Assembly: GCA_016700155.1 (NCBI GenBank)
Contig: CP065001.1
Span: forward strand, 2,914,001 to 2,978,000
DNA from: Ignavibacteriales bacterium
GTDB taxonomy: Bacteria > Bacteroidota > Ignavibacteria > Ignavibacteriales > Ignavibacteriaceae
Direction: 5' to 3'
Length of the DNA stretch: 64,000 bases
The notes beneath the pieces are model-generated. The model was not told the DNA's origin, did no database searches, and saw only the letters and a program-made list of their open reading frames with translations. The position numbers and the translations under genes are program-made. Positions 7,602 to 15,872 of this stretch are shown here, piece after piece (position 1 is the first letter of the stretch; the number at the start of each line of letters is the position of its first letter).

Positions 7602-8747
7602 CTAATTACTGTCAAGCAGTGAACGAGCAATTACCATTTTTTGAATTTCGGATGTGCCTTCGTAAATCTCTGTTATCTTTGCATCACGTAAATAACGTTC
7701 AACTAAATATTCACGAACATAACCGTAGCCGCCATGAACCTGGATTGCGTCAAGCGCACATTCAACAGCTACTTTAGAAGCGTACAACTTAGCCATCGCC
7801 GCTTCTTTGAAATACTTTTTGCCTGCATCTTTTAATGCTGCCGCACGAAGTGTCAGCATTTTTGCTGCGTCAACTTTTACAGCCATATCAGAAAGTTTAA
7901 ACTGAATTGCCTGGAAATTTGCAATGGTGGAACCGAATGCTTTTCTCTCCTGTGAATATTTAACCGCAGCTTCAAGTGAAGCTTCAGCGATGCCAATCGC
8001 TTGTGCAGCGATTCCGATTCTTCCGCCGTTTAAAGTGTTCATGGCGAAGTTAAATCCTTTGCCCTCTTCCCACACGATATTCTGAAATGGTACTTTGCAG
8101 TTTTCAAAAGTAAGTGAACACGTATCCGAACTTCTGATTCCAAGTTTATCTTCTTTTTTTCCGTGACCGAATCCAGGTGTTCCCTTCTCAACTAGTATTG
8201 TTGAAATACCGTGATGACCTTTTTCTTTGTCTGTTGTAGCCATTACAAGATAATAGTCTGCAGTTGTTCCGTTTGTGATCCAGTTTTTCATTCCATTTAA
8301 AACAAAGTGTTCACCGTTCTTATCAGCGGTGGTTTTTTGTTTTGTTGCATCGCTTCCGGCTTCAGGCTCTGACAAAGCAAACGCACCAAGCTTTTCACCT
8401 TTTGCTAAAGGGACTAAATAATTTTGTTTGATAAAATCTGAACCATACTTTTCAAGTCCGTAACAAACAAGCGAATTGTTAACTGACATAACCACGCCGA
8501 CACTTGCATCGACTTTTGAAATTTCGATCATTGCAAGAACATAACTAACAGTATCAAGTCCGGCACCGCCGTATTCCGGTGAGACCATCATCCCCATAAA
8601 ACCGAGTTCACCCATTTTTTTTATGATGTCGTGCGGGAACTCCGCATTTATATCTCTATCAATAGTTGATGGAGCAATTTCCGATTGAGCAAAATCTTTT
8701 GCTGAATCACGGATCATTACCTGATCTTCTGTTAACTCGAAATTCAT
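7602..8747 (-). CDS. acyl-CoA dehydrogenase
   Basis: FAD-dependent enzyme that makes the trans-2,3 double bond in acyl-CoA during beta-oxidation or branched-chain amino acid breakdown. The 381 residues carry the family signatures: LSEPEAGSDA (FAD contact), NGMKNWITNG, QAIQFKLSDMA, IQVHGGYGYVREY and the catalytic Glu (about 363) in IYEGTSEIQ. Length and the position of the base fit the short-chain/butyryl-CoA type, but the chain length used cannot be fixed from sequence. AAGGGTG precedes the ATG. No electron-transfer flavoprotein or thiolase gene is nearby, so it is not in an obvious beta-oxidation operon. Confidence 0.93.
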   Translation of the reverse strand: MNFELTEDQVMIRDSAKDFAQSEIAPSTIDRDINAEFPHDIIKKMGELGFMGMMVSPEYGGAGLDTVSYVLAMIEISKVDASVGVVMSVNNSLVCYGLEKYGSDFIKQNYLVPLAKGEKLGAFALSEPEAGSDATKQKTTADKNGEHFVLNGMKNWITNGTTADYYLVMATTDKEKGHHGISTILVEKGTPGFGHGKKEDKLGIRSSDTCSLTFENCKVPFQNIVWEEGKGFNFAMNTLNGGRIGIAAQAIGIAEASLEAAVKYSQERKAFGSTIANFQAIQFKLSDMAVKVDAAKMLTLRAAALKDAGKKYFKEAAMAKLYASKVAVECALDAIQVHGGYGYVREYLVERYLRDAKITEIYEGTSEIQKMVIARSLLDSN

Positions 8748-8845
8748 TATTCACCCTTTAATAATTTTGTTGAGTTGAATTGGTTTATAATTTTGATTCC
8801 AAAATACTGGAATAATGGATATGGCGCAATTGGAAATACAGAGAT

Positions 8846-8871
8846 AAAAAACGCTGCATTAAGCAGCGTTT
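8846..8871 (-). terminator. rho-independent terminator
   Basis: Stem AAACGCTGC/GCAGCGTTT with loop ATTAA (8849-8871), followed on the minus strand by five T (8846-8850). It is placed 20 bases after the stop of the T9SS cargo gene at 8891 and separates it from the acyl-CoA dehydrogenase. Confidence 0.83.
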
Positions 8872-8890
8872 GAGTAAAAGAATGGAATAA

Positions 8891-10057
8891 TTACTTTATC
8901 AGTAACATCTTTTTTGTTGATAAAAACTCTCCTGCTTTTAACTGATAAATATATGTACCACTCGCAAACGTAGATGCGTTAAAATCTACGGAATAGCTGC
9001 CCGCTGTTTTAGATTCGCTAACCAATGTTGCAACCTCTCGACCAAGTAAATCATACACTATTAGTGATACTAATCCATCCGTTGGAATTGAATACTGTAT
9101 GTTTGTTGTTGGGTTGAATGGGTTTGGGTAATTATTTATCTGAAAATTATAAATTGTGTTCTGAAGATTGATTTGTTTCTCGGGACTTTGCCCGGCAATG
9201 TTAGCAACTACCGTATTTGTTGCCTCACTTTCACTTTCGTTAATTACAACTGCCTTAACAAAATAATATGCATTTGCACCACCTTGTTGAAGATCTAATG
9301 TAAGTTCAGTATCGATATAATCATATTTATCAAAGTCATTTGTTGCGATAGGATCAAAGGTCGAAGTACCATATTTTCGATAAACCTTGTAAGCAACAAC
9401 ATCTGTTAAAGTTGGATGTGGTCCCCAAACAAGTCGAGGATGGTTTCCAGACTGTGATGGTATCAGGGCGAGTCCATGATCCCAAAAATCTGGAAGCTGG
9501 TCAATATGCGGGCTTCCAACATTTTTTAATTCCCACATAGTTAAATATTGATCATTTATGATAGAATAAAATGGGAGTGACTCCCCATTATTGCTATAAG
9601 AAAAAGAACTCGTGCTCCCATTGTACTTAATCCATACGTCAATAGTGTGTCCGGTTGTTGTGCCCGGATAGCAAGAAATCCTTTGGTCTCTATAATCAAT
9701 ATAAAAATGGGCCGTGCTTTCCGAGTTTGTTACTCTGTATAAACCATATCCATAAACATCTGCACCAAACCAACTTATCGAAGTTGTAAAATCCATACCC
9801 TCCCATTGATTCACCGGTTGGTTATGATTTGTAATTGTGTAGGATGGATCATTAAAATCATTACTTAAATAGTATTCCATTATGCAAGGAGTTGCCAACA
9901 AATCTCCTCCCCAAACCTGCCCTTGATTTGACAAATAAAATGTTATCGGACCTCCAAACGTGGACTCTGTTCCAAAGTATAACTCCACTGAAGCGGTTTG
10001 TTCAACCTGTGGAAAGATTCTAAGAGTAAGCAAACAGAGAAAAAATAAATGTTTCAT
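8891..10057 (-). CDS. T9SS-sorted secreted protein with Fn3-like domain
   Basis: Secreted protein of 388 residues: signal peptide (1 to about 17), an N-terminal beta-rich domain (about 20-190) of unknown family, a fibronectin-III-like region (about 200-285, VVAYKVYRKYG), and the type A sorting domain (about 305-388: NYPNPFNPTTNIQYS, VYDLLGREVATLV, SGTYIYQL, TKKMLLIK). The sorting domain sends the protein across the outer membrane through T9SS. Its first loop (IPTDGL) is short and carries no palindromic insert, unlike most cargo in this window. It starts 8 bases after the upstream lipoprotein gene, so it is probably in the same transcript. Confidence 0.85.
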   Translation of the reverse strand: MKHLFFLCLLTLRIFPQVEQTASVELYFGTESTFGGPITFYLSNQGQVWGGDLLATPCIMEYYLSNDFNDPSYTITNHNQPVNQWEGMDFTTSISWFGADVYGYGLYRVTNSESTAHFYIDYRDQRISCYPGTTTGHTIDVWIKYNGSTSSFSYSNNGESLPFYSIINDQYLTMWELKNVGSPHIDQLPDFWDHGLALIPSQSGNHPRLVWGPHPTLTDVVAYKVYRKYGTSTFDPIATNDFDKYDYIDTELTLDLQQGGANAYYFVKAVVINESESEATNTVVANIAGQSPEKQINLQNTIYNFQINNYPNPFNPTTNIQYSIPTDGLVSLIVYDLLGREVATLVSESKTAGSYSVDFNASTFASGTYIYQLKAGEFLSTKKMLLIK

Positions 10058-10065
10058 AATGACCT

Positions 10066-11316
10066 CTATTTAATTATATACAAATTATCAGACCGGAATG
10101 TGGGATAAACTAATGTTCCATCTTTTGTTATAGCAGGAGACTGACCAAGAGAACGTTCATCATATATTGGAAGAGACCATTTTATAAGCCCTTCTTTTGA
10201 AACCGCAAAAATAGAATTATTAAAAAAGTCTGTAGAAGTACCGATATATACTGTGCCTTCAGAATCACAAACTAGCGGACAATAATTGACCCCATCAACT
10301 AAATCAAGTTTCCATCTCAACTTTCCTGAATAATCGAGTGCATATAATGTCTCTGTTGCAAAATAAATATTCCCATTTTTATCGATAGTCGGATCTGTAT
10401 CAACATAATAACCTCTTGAGTGTGGAAATTTCCATTTTAAACTTCCATCAGGATAAAGACAATAAAAGTTTGCTGTATTCTGATTTAATGTATCATCGGC
10501 AACCAGGACATAGACATTTCCTTGTGAGTCAACTAAAGGACCATTTCGCATAAAAGCATGCCCAAACTTCCACTTGATTGATAAAGTTACCAGATCGAAA
10601 GCTACAAGTGTTATCTCTTTATCACCAATTATACCTCCATGAATATATAGTGTGTTACCATCAGGTGAGAACGCAAGATTTACAATACTTCCCCATAAAA
10701 AATTATTGTCCTGAAATTGCCACTTCATTGTTCCATCCCTGTTTATCGCATCCAGTGTTGAGCCGTTTTCGATGGCATATATTGTCCCATCTTTGCCTAT
10801 ACCTAAACCATCATTAAATACTTCTCTTGACGTTTGCAAAGTCCATTTAACAGTTCCATCAGGATTCACCGCAAAAATCTTTCTAAAGAATCCATTAGCT
10901 ATATAAATTGTTCCTTCATCGTCAACTAATGGTGTTGTAGATGTTTCAAATGCTTCTAAATCGAGTGACCAAAGAATAGTTCCATCTATCTTGGCTGCTA
11001 CCAATTGAGTTGTATCCACATTTCGTGAGGATGTTCCATAGTAGAAAATCGAATCAGTACCAAATACGACTCCGGTTTGCATTTGTGCAGCTTTAACTTT
11101 GGCGAAAATAACTCCTTGCTGTGGACCAATGTATTTTGATCTTCCTGTCCTTTGCATATCTGCATGATTTGTCGGCCAGGGACTATCTGCAAGACTTGGC
11201 CAGGGTATGTCTTCCTGCCAGCCGGGTGGTTTGTTGTCTGGTGGGGTTATTGTGTTTTCTTTACAACTTAATTGTAAAATTATTATTACAAGTATAAATA
11301 AAAATAATTTTTTCAT
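10066..11316 (-). CDS. PQQ-type beta-propeller lipoprotein, copy B
   Basis: Predicted lipoprotein of 416 residues. The signal peptide ends in the lipobox LQLSC (Cys18), followed by a proline-rich linker (TPPDNKPPGWQ) and then repeated PQQ-like propeller blades (DGTILWSLDL, DGTVKWTLQT, DGTMKWQFQD, DGSLKWKFPH, SGKLRWKLDL, EGLIKWSLPI). The propeller probably binds protein or polymer rather than PQQ, as catalytic calcium/PQQ ligands are not evident. The first about 48 residues are nearly identical to copy A at 11869-13044, although the propellers differ. The leader DNA is also duplicated. It is followed closely by a T9SS cargo gene. Confidence 0.83.
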   Translation of the reverse strand: MKKLFLFILVIIILQLSCKENTITPPDNKPPGWQEDIPWPSLADSPWPTNHADMQRTGRSKYIGPQQGVIFAKVKAAQMQTGVVFGTDSIFYYGTSSRNVDTTQLVAAKIDGTILWSLDLEAFETSTTPLVDDEGTIYIANGFFRKIFAVNPDGTVKWTLQTSREVFNDGLGIGKDGTIYAIENGSTLDAINRDGTMKWQFQDNNFLWGSIVNLAFSPDGNTLYIHGGIIGDKEITLVAFDLVTLSIKWKFGHAFMRNGPLVDSQGNVYVLVADDTLNQNTANFYCLYPDGSLKWKFPHSRGYYVDTDPTIDKNGNIYFATETLYALDYSGKLRWKLDLVDGVNYCPLVCDSEGTVYIGTSTDFFNNSIFAVSKEGLIKWSLPIYDERSLGQSPAITKDGTLVYPTFRSDNLYIIK

Positions 11317-11558
11317 TTTTTGCCTCAGTGTTAATGAGTGTTGTTAAAACTTAAACAATATTTGTTTTAGTTACTGCATAGTTTTTCTCCTTTGTTTTGT
11401 TTGTACGGTGTGATGAAATTGCTGGAGATTTCTCTCTCGCCTGGTGAAAACAAGAGCTCGTTCGAAATGACTGTTGCTGAAATTGCCGGGATTTTTACTG
11501 ACATACTCTAACCCCCGTTTAATAAATTATTCTTACCTGTTGTAATAAAGAAAAAAAA
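11174..11558. repeat. direct repeat, copy 1 (lipoprotein 5' end plus leader)
   Basis: A segment of about 385 bp that recurs at 12902-13280. It is nearly identical from the codons for the lipoprotein linker and signal peptide through the start region to about 11395. It is more diverged in the middle, where different palindromic elements sit (11424-11472 here, 13154-13182 in copy 2), and then similar again (CCGGGATTTTTACTGACATA ... TGTAATAAAG). It includes the probable promoter of the downstream lipoprotein gene. Confidence 0.85.
11424..11472. repeat. palindromic element, intergenic copy
   Basis: Begins GGAGATTTCTCTCTCGCC and ends GAGCTCGTTCGAAATGACT; ATTTC and GAAAT form the outer pairing. 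The right end is the reverse complement of the left end of the element inside the methyltransferase gene (14773-14819: GTCATTTCGAACGAG ... GAGAAATCTCA). It lies in the leader upstream of lipoprotein copy B. Confidence 0.6.
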
Positions 11559-11857
11559 TTAAAACCAAAAACATCAAAATTTTGATAATAATTGATTGGT
11601 GAATTTCTGATCATCCCATATTTCATTTTTGGATAATACGCTATATTGTATTCATTTGTTATTTCAAAATCTGACAATGGATTTATATAGTTCGCTTTCC
11701 ATACGCTACTAAACGCTTCCAACTTAAAGCGTAACGAGTCGCTAGAGTTGGAACTCATTCCTTCCGTAACTATAAAAATTTCTGCCAACGACCAACCCTT
11801 TGATTGTCCAAAACATATTGAGGCGCTTAACAATAAAAGTGTGGTAAATTTGATCAT
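11519..11857 (-). CDS. small exported protein, possibly truncated
   Basis: Open frame of 112 codons with a signal peptide (MIKFTTLLLLSASICFGQ) and no recognised domain. It starts 11 bases after lipoprotein copy A, with GAGGG upstream of the ATG. Its last 12 or so codons (FFSLLQQVRIIY) lie inside the duplicated leader segment (11174-11558). The natural C-terminus may therefore have been replaced when that segment was copied. It may be a remnant of a longer secreted protein, or a real small protein; the sequence alone cannot decide. Confidence 0.45.
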   Translation of the reverse strand: MIKFTTLLLLSASICFGQSKGWSLAEIFIVTEGMSSNSSDSLRFKLEAFSSVWKANYINPLSDFEITNEYNIAYYPKMKYGMIRNSPINYYQNFDVFGFNFFSLLQQVRIIY

Positions 11858-11868
11858 AATTTATTCCC

Positions 11869-13044
11869 TCATTTTATAGAAAATATTTTATTTGAATCCC
11901 AGGAAGGGATGTACATTCTGCCTTCACAAATAATCGGAACTCCTGCAGTTGATGAGTTATCGTTTGTTGAAACTTCCCAAATTAAATTTCCTGAATTATC
12001 CAGCTTAGTAATTGTGATTCCATTAAGAGCAGTAGTAATGAACAACTCATTTTGGGAGTTGCAGGCAATCGGTTCTGAAGGAATAATAGTTTTCTGCCAT
12101 CTAAAGTTTCCACTGTAGTCGAGAGAAATGATATTTGATCCACCACGGAAAAAAAGATTTCCCGCATAATCAATTGTCACTGGACCGGGAAAATCATTTT
12201 CATCATTGTGCAGATAGCTCCATCTTAAATTGCCATCCGGTTTAAGAGAAAACAAACTTAGCGCTAAACTGTCAGTCCGTGAATGGAAATAGATGTTACC
12301 CTGATTGTCTACCAGTAAATCATTAACACCTCTGCAACTAAATATCCATTTTATAGTTCTCTCAACAATGTTTATTGCTGTTATGCCAATTCCCTGAATA
12401 TAAATTGTGTTTCCATCTGGTGAGAATACAAGTTGTGAGCCCCACACATTGGCTGATGTGTTTTGAATTGACCACAAAAGAATTCCTGCATCAGAAACAC
12501 AATAGAGGACATTTTCGCAGGTAAAATAAAAATTACCTGTCTTGTCCAAATTTATCCCTCGTTGACCTGCACATGCAGGCAGAATATATTCCCATAGTAT
12601 TTGCCCGGTAGTATCAATCGACACTAATTTTTGCGATGCAACTAAAATGATTCTACCATTGTTAGTTATTGTAGGAGTGGAATAGGAAACACCAATATTT
12701 ACTTTCCATTTTAATTCACCTGCCTTTGTAATAGCATATAGAAATGGATCGTTTTGCAATGAAGAGGATTGATAAATAACATCCTCGTATATTGAAAATC
12801 CAGCTTGTGAATTTATACCTTCATAAACCCATTCAATTTCGCCTGTCATTGCTCCTGAAAATTTACTTCTATTTGTATTCTGTGGATCACATCTAAACAT
12901 AGGCCAGGGACTATCTGCCAAACTTGGCCATGGAATATCTTCCTGCCAGCCGGGTGGTTTGTTGTCTGGTGGGGTTATTGTGTTTTCTTTACAACTTAAT
13001 TGTAAAATTATTATTACAAGTATAAATAAAAATGATCTTTTCAT
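11869..13044 (-). CDS. PQQ-type beta-propeller lipoprotein, copy A
   Basis: Predicted lipoprotein of 391 residues with lipobox LQLSC (Cys18), the same proline-rich linker as copy B, and propeller blades (AGELKWKVNI, TGQILWEYIL, AGILLWSIQN, DGNLRWSYLH, SGNFRWQKTI, SGNLIWEVST). After residue 48 the sequence departs from copy B (PWPMFRCDPQNTNRSKF against PWPTNHADMQRTGRSKY) while keeping the fold, so the pair has one conserved export signal and two diverged propellers. It is probably anchored to the inner leaflet of the outer membrane or surface-exposed (inference). Function unknown. Confidence 0.83.
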   Translation of the reverse strand: MKRSFLFILVIIILQLSCKENTITPPDNKPPGWQEDIPWPSLADSPWPMFRCDPQNTNRSKFSGAMTGEIEWVYEGINSQAGFSIYEDVIYQSSSLQNDPFLYAITKAGELKWKVNIGVSYSTPTITNNGRIILVASQKLVSIDTTGQILWEYILPACAGQRGINLDKTGNFYFTCENVLYCVSDAGILLWSIQNTSANVWGSQLVFSPDGNTIYIQGIGITAINIVERTIKWIFSCRGVNDLLVDNQGNIYFHSRTDSLALSLFSLKPDGNLRWSYLHNDENDFPGPVTIDYAGNLFFRGGSNIISLDYSGNFRWQKTIIPSEPIACNSQNELFITTALNGITITKLDNSGNLIWEVSTNDNSSTAGVPIICEGRMYIPSWDSNKIFSIK

Positions 13045-13280
13045 TTTTGCCTCAGTGTTAATGAGTGTTGTTAAAACTTAAACAATATTTGTTTTAGTTA
13101 CTGCATAGTTTTTCTCTCCTTTTTTGTAATGGTGGTCTTGTGAAATGATGTTGGATTTCTCTGGCTTCGCCATTGAAATGACTGATTGCAGTTTGCCTTG
13201 AATGCCGGGATTTTTACTGACATACTATAACCCCCGTTAAATAAATTTTATTTACCTGCTGTAATAAAGAAAAAAAAAAA
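12902..13280. repeat. direct repeat, copy 2 (lipoprotein 5' end plus leader)
   Basis: Second copy of the segment at 11174-11558. It fills most of the 353-base gap (13045-13397) between lipoprotein copy A and rlmN. The remainder of that gap (13281-13397) holds the rlmN leader, with a TATATTTG box at 13354-13361 and a small TTTTGC/GCAAAA hairpin at 13363-13378. I see no other gene there. Confidence 0.85.
13154..13182. repeat. palindromic element, intergenic copy
   Basis: GATTTC ... TGG CTTCG CCA ... GAAATGACT: ATTTC pairs with GAAAT and TGG with CCA around the loop CTTCG. Same plan and loop as the element at 1521-1560 (TGG CTTCA CCA). It sits in the leader of lipoprotein copy A, where copy B has a different, longer palindrome. 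Confidence 0.55.
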
Positions 13281-13397
13281 ATGAAAGAAGCAAATTATTT
13301 TTAGTTGCTAAATATGTAATGTTGCGCTCAAAGATATGCTTACGTTTTATTCTTATATTTGTTTTGCTAAAAGCAAAAACTTATATCGATGTATTGA

Positions 13398-14459
13398 ATG
13401 TTAACAGACAAAAAAACCATTCTTAAAGGTCTTACCCTTCCTGAGCTGAAAGAATATTTCATTTCAGCCGGACTGCCTAAATTCAGGGGTGGACAGGTTT
13501 TTAACTGGCTCTACAATAAACTTGAAACTGATTTTAATGAAATGTCCGATTTCCCAAAAGACCTGCGCAAATGGTTAAGCGAAAATTGTGAGAGTAAAAC
13601 TCTTGATGTGGTTGATTCTATCATCTCTCCTGAAACAGGAACGCAAAAATTCATATTCGAAACAAAAGGAAAAAACAGGATTGAGTCAGTTGTAATTCCC
13701 GATGAGAAAAGAACAACACTCTGTATTTCAACGCAAGTCGGCTGTCCCCTTGATTGTAAATTCTGTGCGACAGGATTAATGGGTTATAAAAAAAATCTAA
13801 CATCGGGAGAGATTTTTGATCAGTATCTTCTCGCATCAAAAAATTATGACAGAAGTGAGATTACAAATATTGTTTATATGGGTATGGGTGAACCGCTTTT
13901 GAACTTTGATGCGACTGTTCGTTCACTTCAAATTTTTTCCGAAGAACTTACAACAGGAATTAGTTTAAAGAAGATAACAGTGTCAACCGCCGGCATTGCA
14001 CCAAAAATAAATGAACTTTCTGAAACAGGATTGAAAGTTAAACTTGCCTTCTCTCTTCACTCATGTTTTGAAGATATGCGGACGAAGATAATGCCGATAA
14101 ATAAAAAGTATTCACTCAAAGAAAATATTGCTGCCTTAAAAAACCACGTAAAGAAAACAGGTACAAGAGTTACTTTTGAATACGTGATGTTGAAGAACAT
14201 CAACGATACTCAAAAGGATCTGAATGCACTTGTAAAACTGTGTAAAGAAATTCCGAGTAAGGTAAATGTAATTCCTTTCAATTCACTTCAGCATATGAAT
14301 CCATCCGGATTTTCCGCAGAGCTTGAACCAACTCCGCGCAAACGAATCAATGAATTTGTTGAAGGTTTAAGAGAAAAAGATGTGACAGTGATTGTCCGCT
14401 ATACACAGGGGGAAGATATTGCAGCAGCGTGCGGACAGCTTGCCATAAATTATAATTGA
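13398..14459 (+). CDS. rlmN: dual-specificity RNA methyltransferase RlmN
   Basis: Radical SAM enzyme that methylates C2 of adenine 2503 in 23S rRNA and adenine 37 in some tRNAs. The 353-residue protein has the N-terminal RlmN domain (LKEYF, FRGGQVFNWLY), the radical SAM cluster motif CPLDCKFCATG (CxxxCxxC), the family segment GMGEPLLNFD, and the C-terminal mechanistic cysteine in AAACGQLA. Length is normal. It is co-directional with the next methyltransferase gene, 7 bases downstream, so the two probably form an RNA-modification operon. The leader contains a TATATTTG box that could be a Bacteroidota-type -7 element, but no matching -33 element was found. Confidence 0.96.
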   Translation: MLTDKKTILKGLTLPELKEYFISAGLPKFRGGQVFNWLYNKLETDFNEMSDFPKDLRKWLSENCESKTLDVVDSIISPETGTQKFIFETKGKNRIESVVIPDEKRTTLCISTQVGCPLDCKFCATGLMGYKKNLTSGEIFDQYLLASKNYDRSEITNIVYMGMGEPLLNFDATVRSLQIFSEELTTGISLKKITVSTAGIAPKINELSETGLKVKLAFSLHSCFEDMRTKIMPINKKYSLKENIAALKNHVKKTGTRVTFEYVMLKNINDTQKDLNALVKLCKEIPSKVNVIPFNSLQHMNPSGFSAELEPTPRKRINEFVEGLREKDVTVIVRYTQGEDIAAACGQLAINYN

Positions 14460-14466
14460 CGCGAAA

Positions 14467-15174
14467 ATGAAGAAACTAACTCACGACGAAATAGCCGCCA
14501 ACCGAAGTACACTTGAAACAATTCACACAGTACAAAAAATCCCGGTATATGTAGTTCTTAACAGCATAAGAAGCACATACAATGTTGGTTCAATTTTCAG
14601 AACTTCTGATGGGGTGATGATTGAAAAATTATTTTTATGCGGATACACTCCTCATCCACCGATAAAAGATTCTATCATATCGAGTGAAAAGTCTGAGGTA
14701 ATCGTTCATACAACAGATTCCTCATCGGCTGAAGCCGGATTCGGAATGACAGATGAAACTGAACATCTTAATCCTGTCATTTCGAACGAGCCGCCGCAGG
14801 CGGAGAGAGAGAAATCTCAAAAGTCGGCTGGAAACAAAGAAGTTTTAAAAACAGCGCTCGGTGCAACTGAAAGTGTTAATTGGGAATATGTAAAAGATGC
14901 GAAAGAAGTAATCCTGAAACTCAAAAATGAAGGAATAAAAATCTGCGCGCTTGAACAGACAAGTAAAAGCATCGCATATAATGAAGTAACAAAAAATGAT
15001 TTCCCTTTATGTTTAATTGTTGGTAACGAAATAGGCGGTGTCTCACAGGAGTTGATCGACCTCTGTGATTTTTCCATTGAAATTCCGCAGTTCGGAATCA
15101 AACAATCACTTAATGTTGCAGTTGCTTATGGTATAGCTGTGTTTGAGTTAAGAAAAATATATGATCAAGTTTAG
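14467..15174 (+). CDS. SpoU/TrmH-family RNA methyltransferase with in-frame repeat insertion
   Basis: SPOUT-fold enzyme that 2'-O-methylates ribose in rRNA or tRNA using S-adenosylmethionine. Family motifs are clear: NSIRSTYNVGSIFRTSDG, KTALGATESVNWEY, LIVGNEIGGVSQELIDLCD and IPQFGIKQSLNVAVAYGIAV. Between PHPPIK (about residue 68) and EVLKTALG (about 125) lie some 56 residues that family members normally lack; there PHPP runs almost directly into KTALGATES. The extra DNA contains two palindromic repeat elements facing each other (14715-14752 and 14773-14819), yet the frame stays open. The insert falls in an external loop before motif 2, so activity may survive. The target nucleotide is not known. 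Confidence 0.88.
   Translation: MKKLTHDEIAANRSTLETIHTVQKIPVYVVLNSIRSTYNVGSIFRTSDGVMIEKLFLCGYTPHPPIKDSIISSEKSEVIVHTTDSSSAEAGFGMTDETEHLNPVISNEPPQAEREKSQKSAGNKEVLKTALGATESVNWEYVKDAKEVILKLKNEGIKICALEQTSKSIAYNEVTKNDFPLCLIVGNEIGGVSQELIDLCDFSIEIPQFGIKQSLNVAVAYGIAVFELRKIYDQV
14715..14752. repeat. palindromic element inside a coding sequence (left copy)
   Basis: AGATTCCTCATCGGCTGAAG followed by CCGGATTCGGAATGACAG; ATTCC pairs with GGAAT and CGGC with GCCG. It shares the AGATT(C/T)C ... GGAATGACAG plan of the genome-dispersed AGATTTCTC...GAAATGACA palindromes. It is translated as part of the methyltransferase insert (SSSAEAGFGMT). Confidence 0.6.
14773..14819. repeat. palindromic element inside a coding sequence (right copy, inverted)
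   Basis: CCTGTCATTTCGAACGAG, then the hairpin CCGCC-GCA-GGCGG (14791-14803), then AGAGAGAGAAATCTCA. The outer arms match the intergenic element at 11424-11472 in reverse complement. It is translated in frame as VISNEPPQAEREKSQ. Confidence 0.72.
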
Positions 15175-15218
15175 TTAAATCACATGCAAATTGAAGAAAG
15201 TGAACACCAGGCTTCCCC

Positions 15219-15869
15219 TCACCTTCCCGTAAAAAATTCTTCACCGTTATCCTTTGTGTGAATTGCCAGCAAATTTGCCCTGACCATTTTTACCAATGTT
15301 CGTGATGCTCTTCTTTCTGAGATGTTTACAAGCTCGCTTAACTGTTTAACCGAAATAGTTTCATTCTTTGAGAGATATTCGAACACGCTTTTTTCAAGCT
15401 GACCGATAGAATATTTTTTTAATTTCATCTGCCCTGTATTGGCGCGCATAATACGTATCATTTCTTTGCTCGCCTGTATGCTTTTGTCATTGACCCTTAT
15501 CGGAACAACGGCTGTGTTGATGTCTAAATCGAGATAGTCCTGCAGCCTGTGCGGTTTGTTATCAGATTCCGGTACTGATGCGATAACCAATTCTTTGCCG
15601 TAAAGTTCAATGTATTCTATTTCATATTCGATCGGAGGTTCACATAATTCTTTTGCTGCCTGCGTAACTAACTCCGCTTCCGACTTTTCACTTTCAACTC
15701 CGACAACTTCTTTATCATCATCAACGCCAAAGATGATATAGCCGCCTTTTGTATTTGCAAATGCCAGCATCTCACGCGCAATTTTTTCGGGTGACGAAAA
15801 TTTGCGTTTAAATTCGCATTGAAGGTTTTCACCTTCTTCAATTAAATCAAGAAGATCTCTTCGTTTCAT
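15219..15869 (-). CDS. AlbA_2 (Schlafen-type) domain protein with winged helix
   Basis: Putative DNA- or RNA-binding regulator of 216 residues. The N-terminal AlbA_2 domain shows the family motif GENLQCEFKRKF and then FANTKGGYIIFGVDD (about residues 12-55). A C-terminal winged-helix segment follows (about 155-205: IGQLEKSVFEYLSKNETIS, VNISERRASRTLVKM). Such proteins are usually annotated as ATP-binding or transcriptional regulators; targets are not known. It lies 3 bases after mtgA on the same strand, at the end of the secA-glnB-porW-mtgA run, and is convergent with the methyltransferase gene. Confidence 0.82.
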   Translation of the reverse strand: MKRRDLLDLIEEGENLQCEFKRKFSSPEKIAREMLAFANTKGGYIIFGVDDDKEVVGVESEKSEAELVTQAAKELCEPPIEYEIEYIELYGKELVIASVPESDNKPHRLQDYLDLDINTAVVPIRVNDKSIQASKEMIRIMRANTGQMKLKKYSIGQLEKSVFEYLSKNETISVKQLSELVNISERRASRTLVKMVRANLLAIHTKDNGEEFFTGR

Positions 15870-15872
15870 TTT

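Noticed and set aside
7598..7630. Longer N-terminus for the YidD-like protein
   Set aside because: It would place 11 residues before the signal peptide and overlap the acyl-CoA dehydrogenase end.
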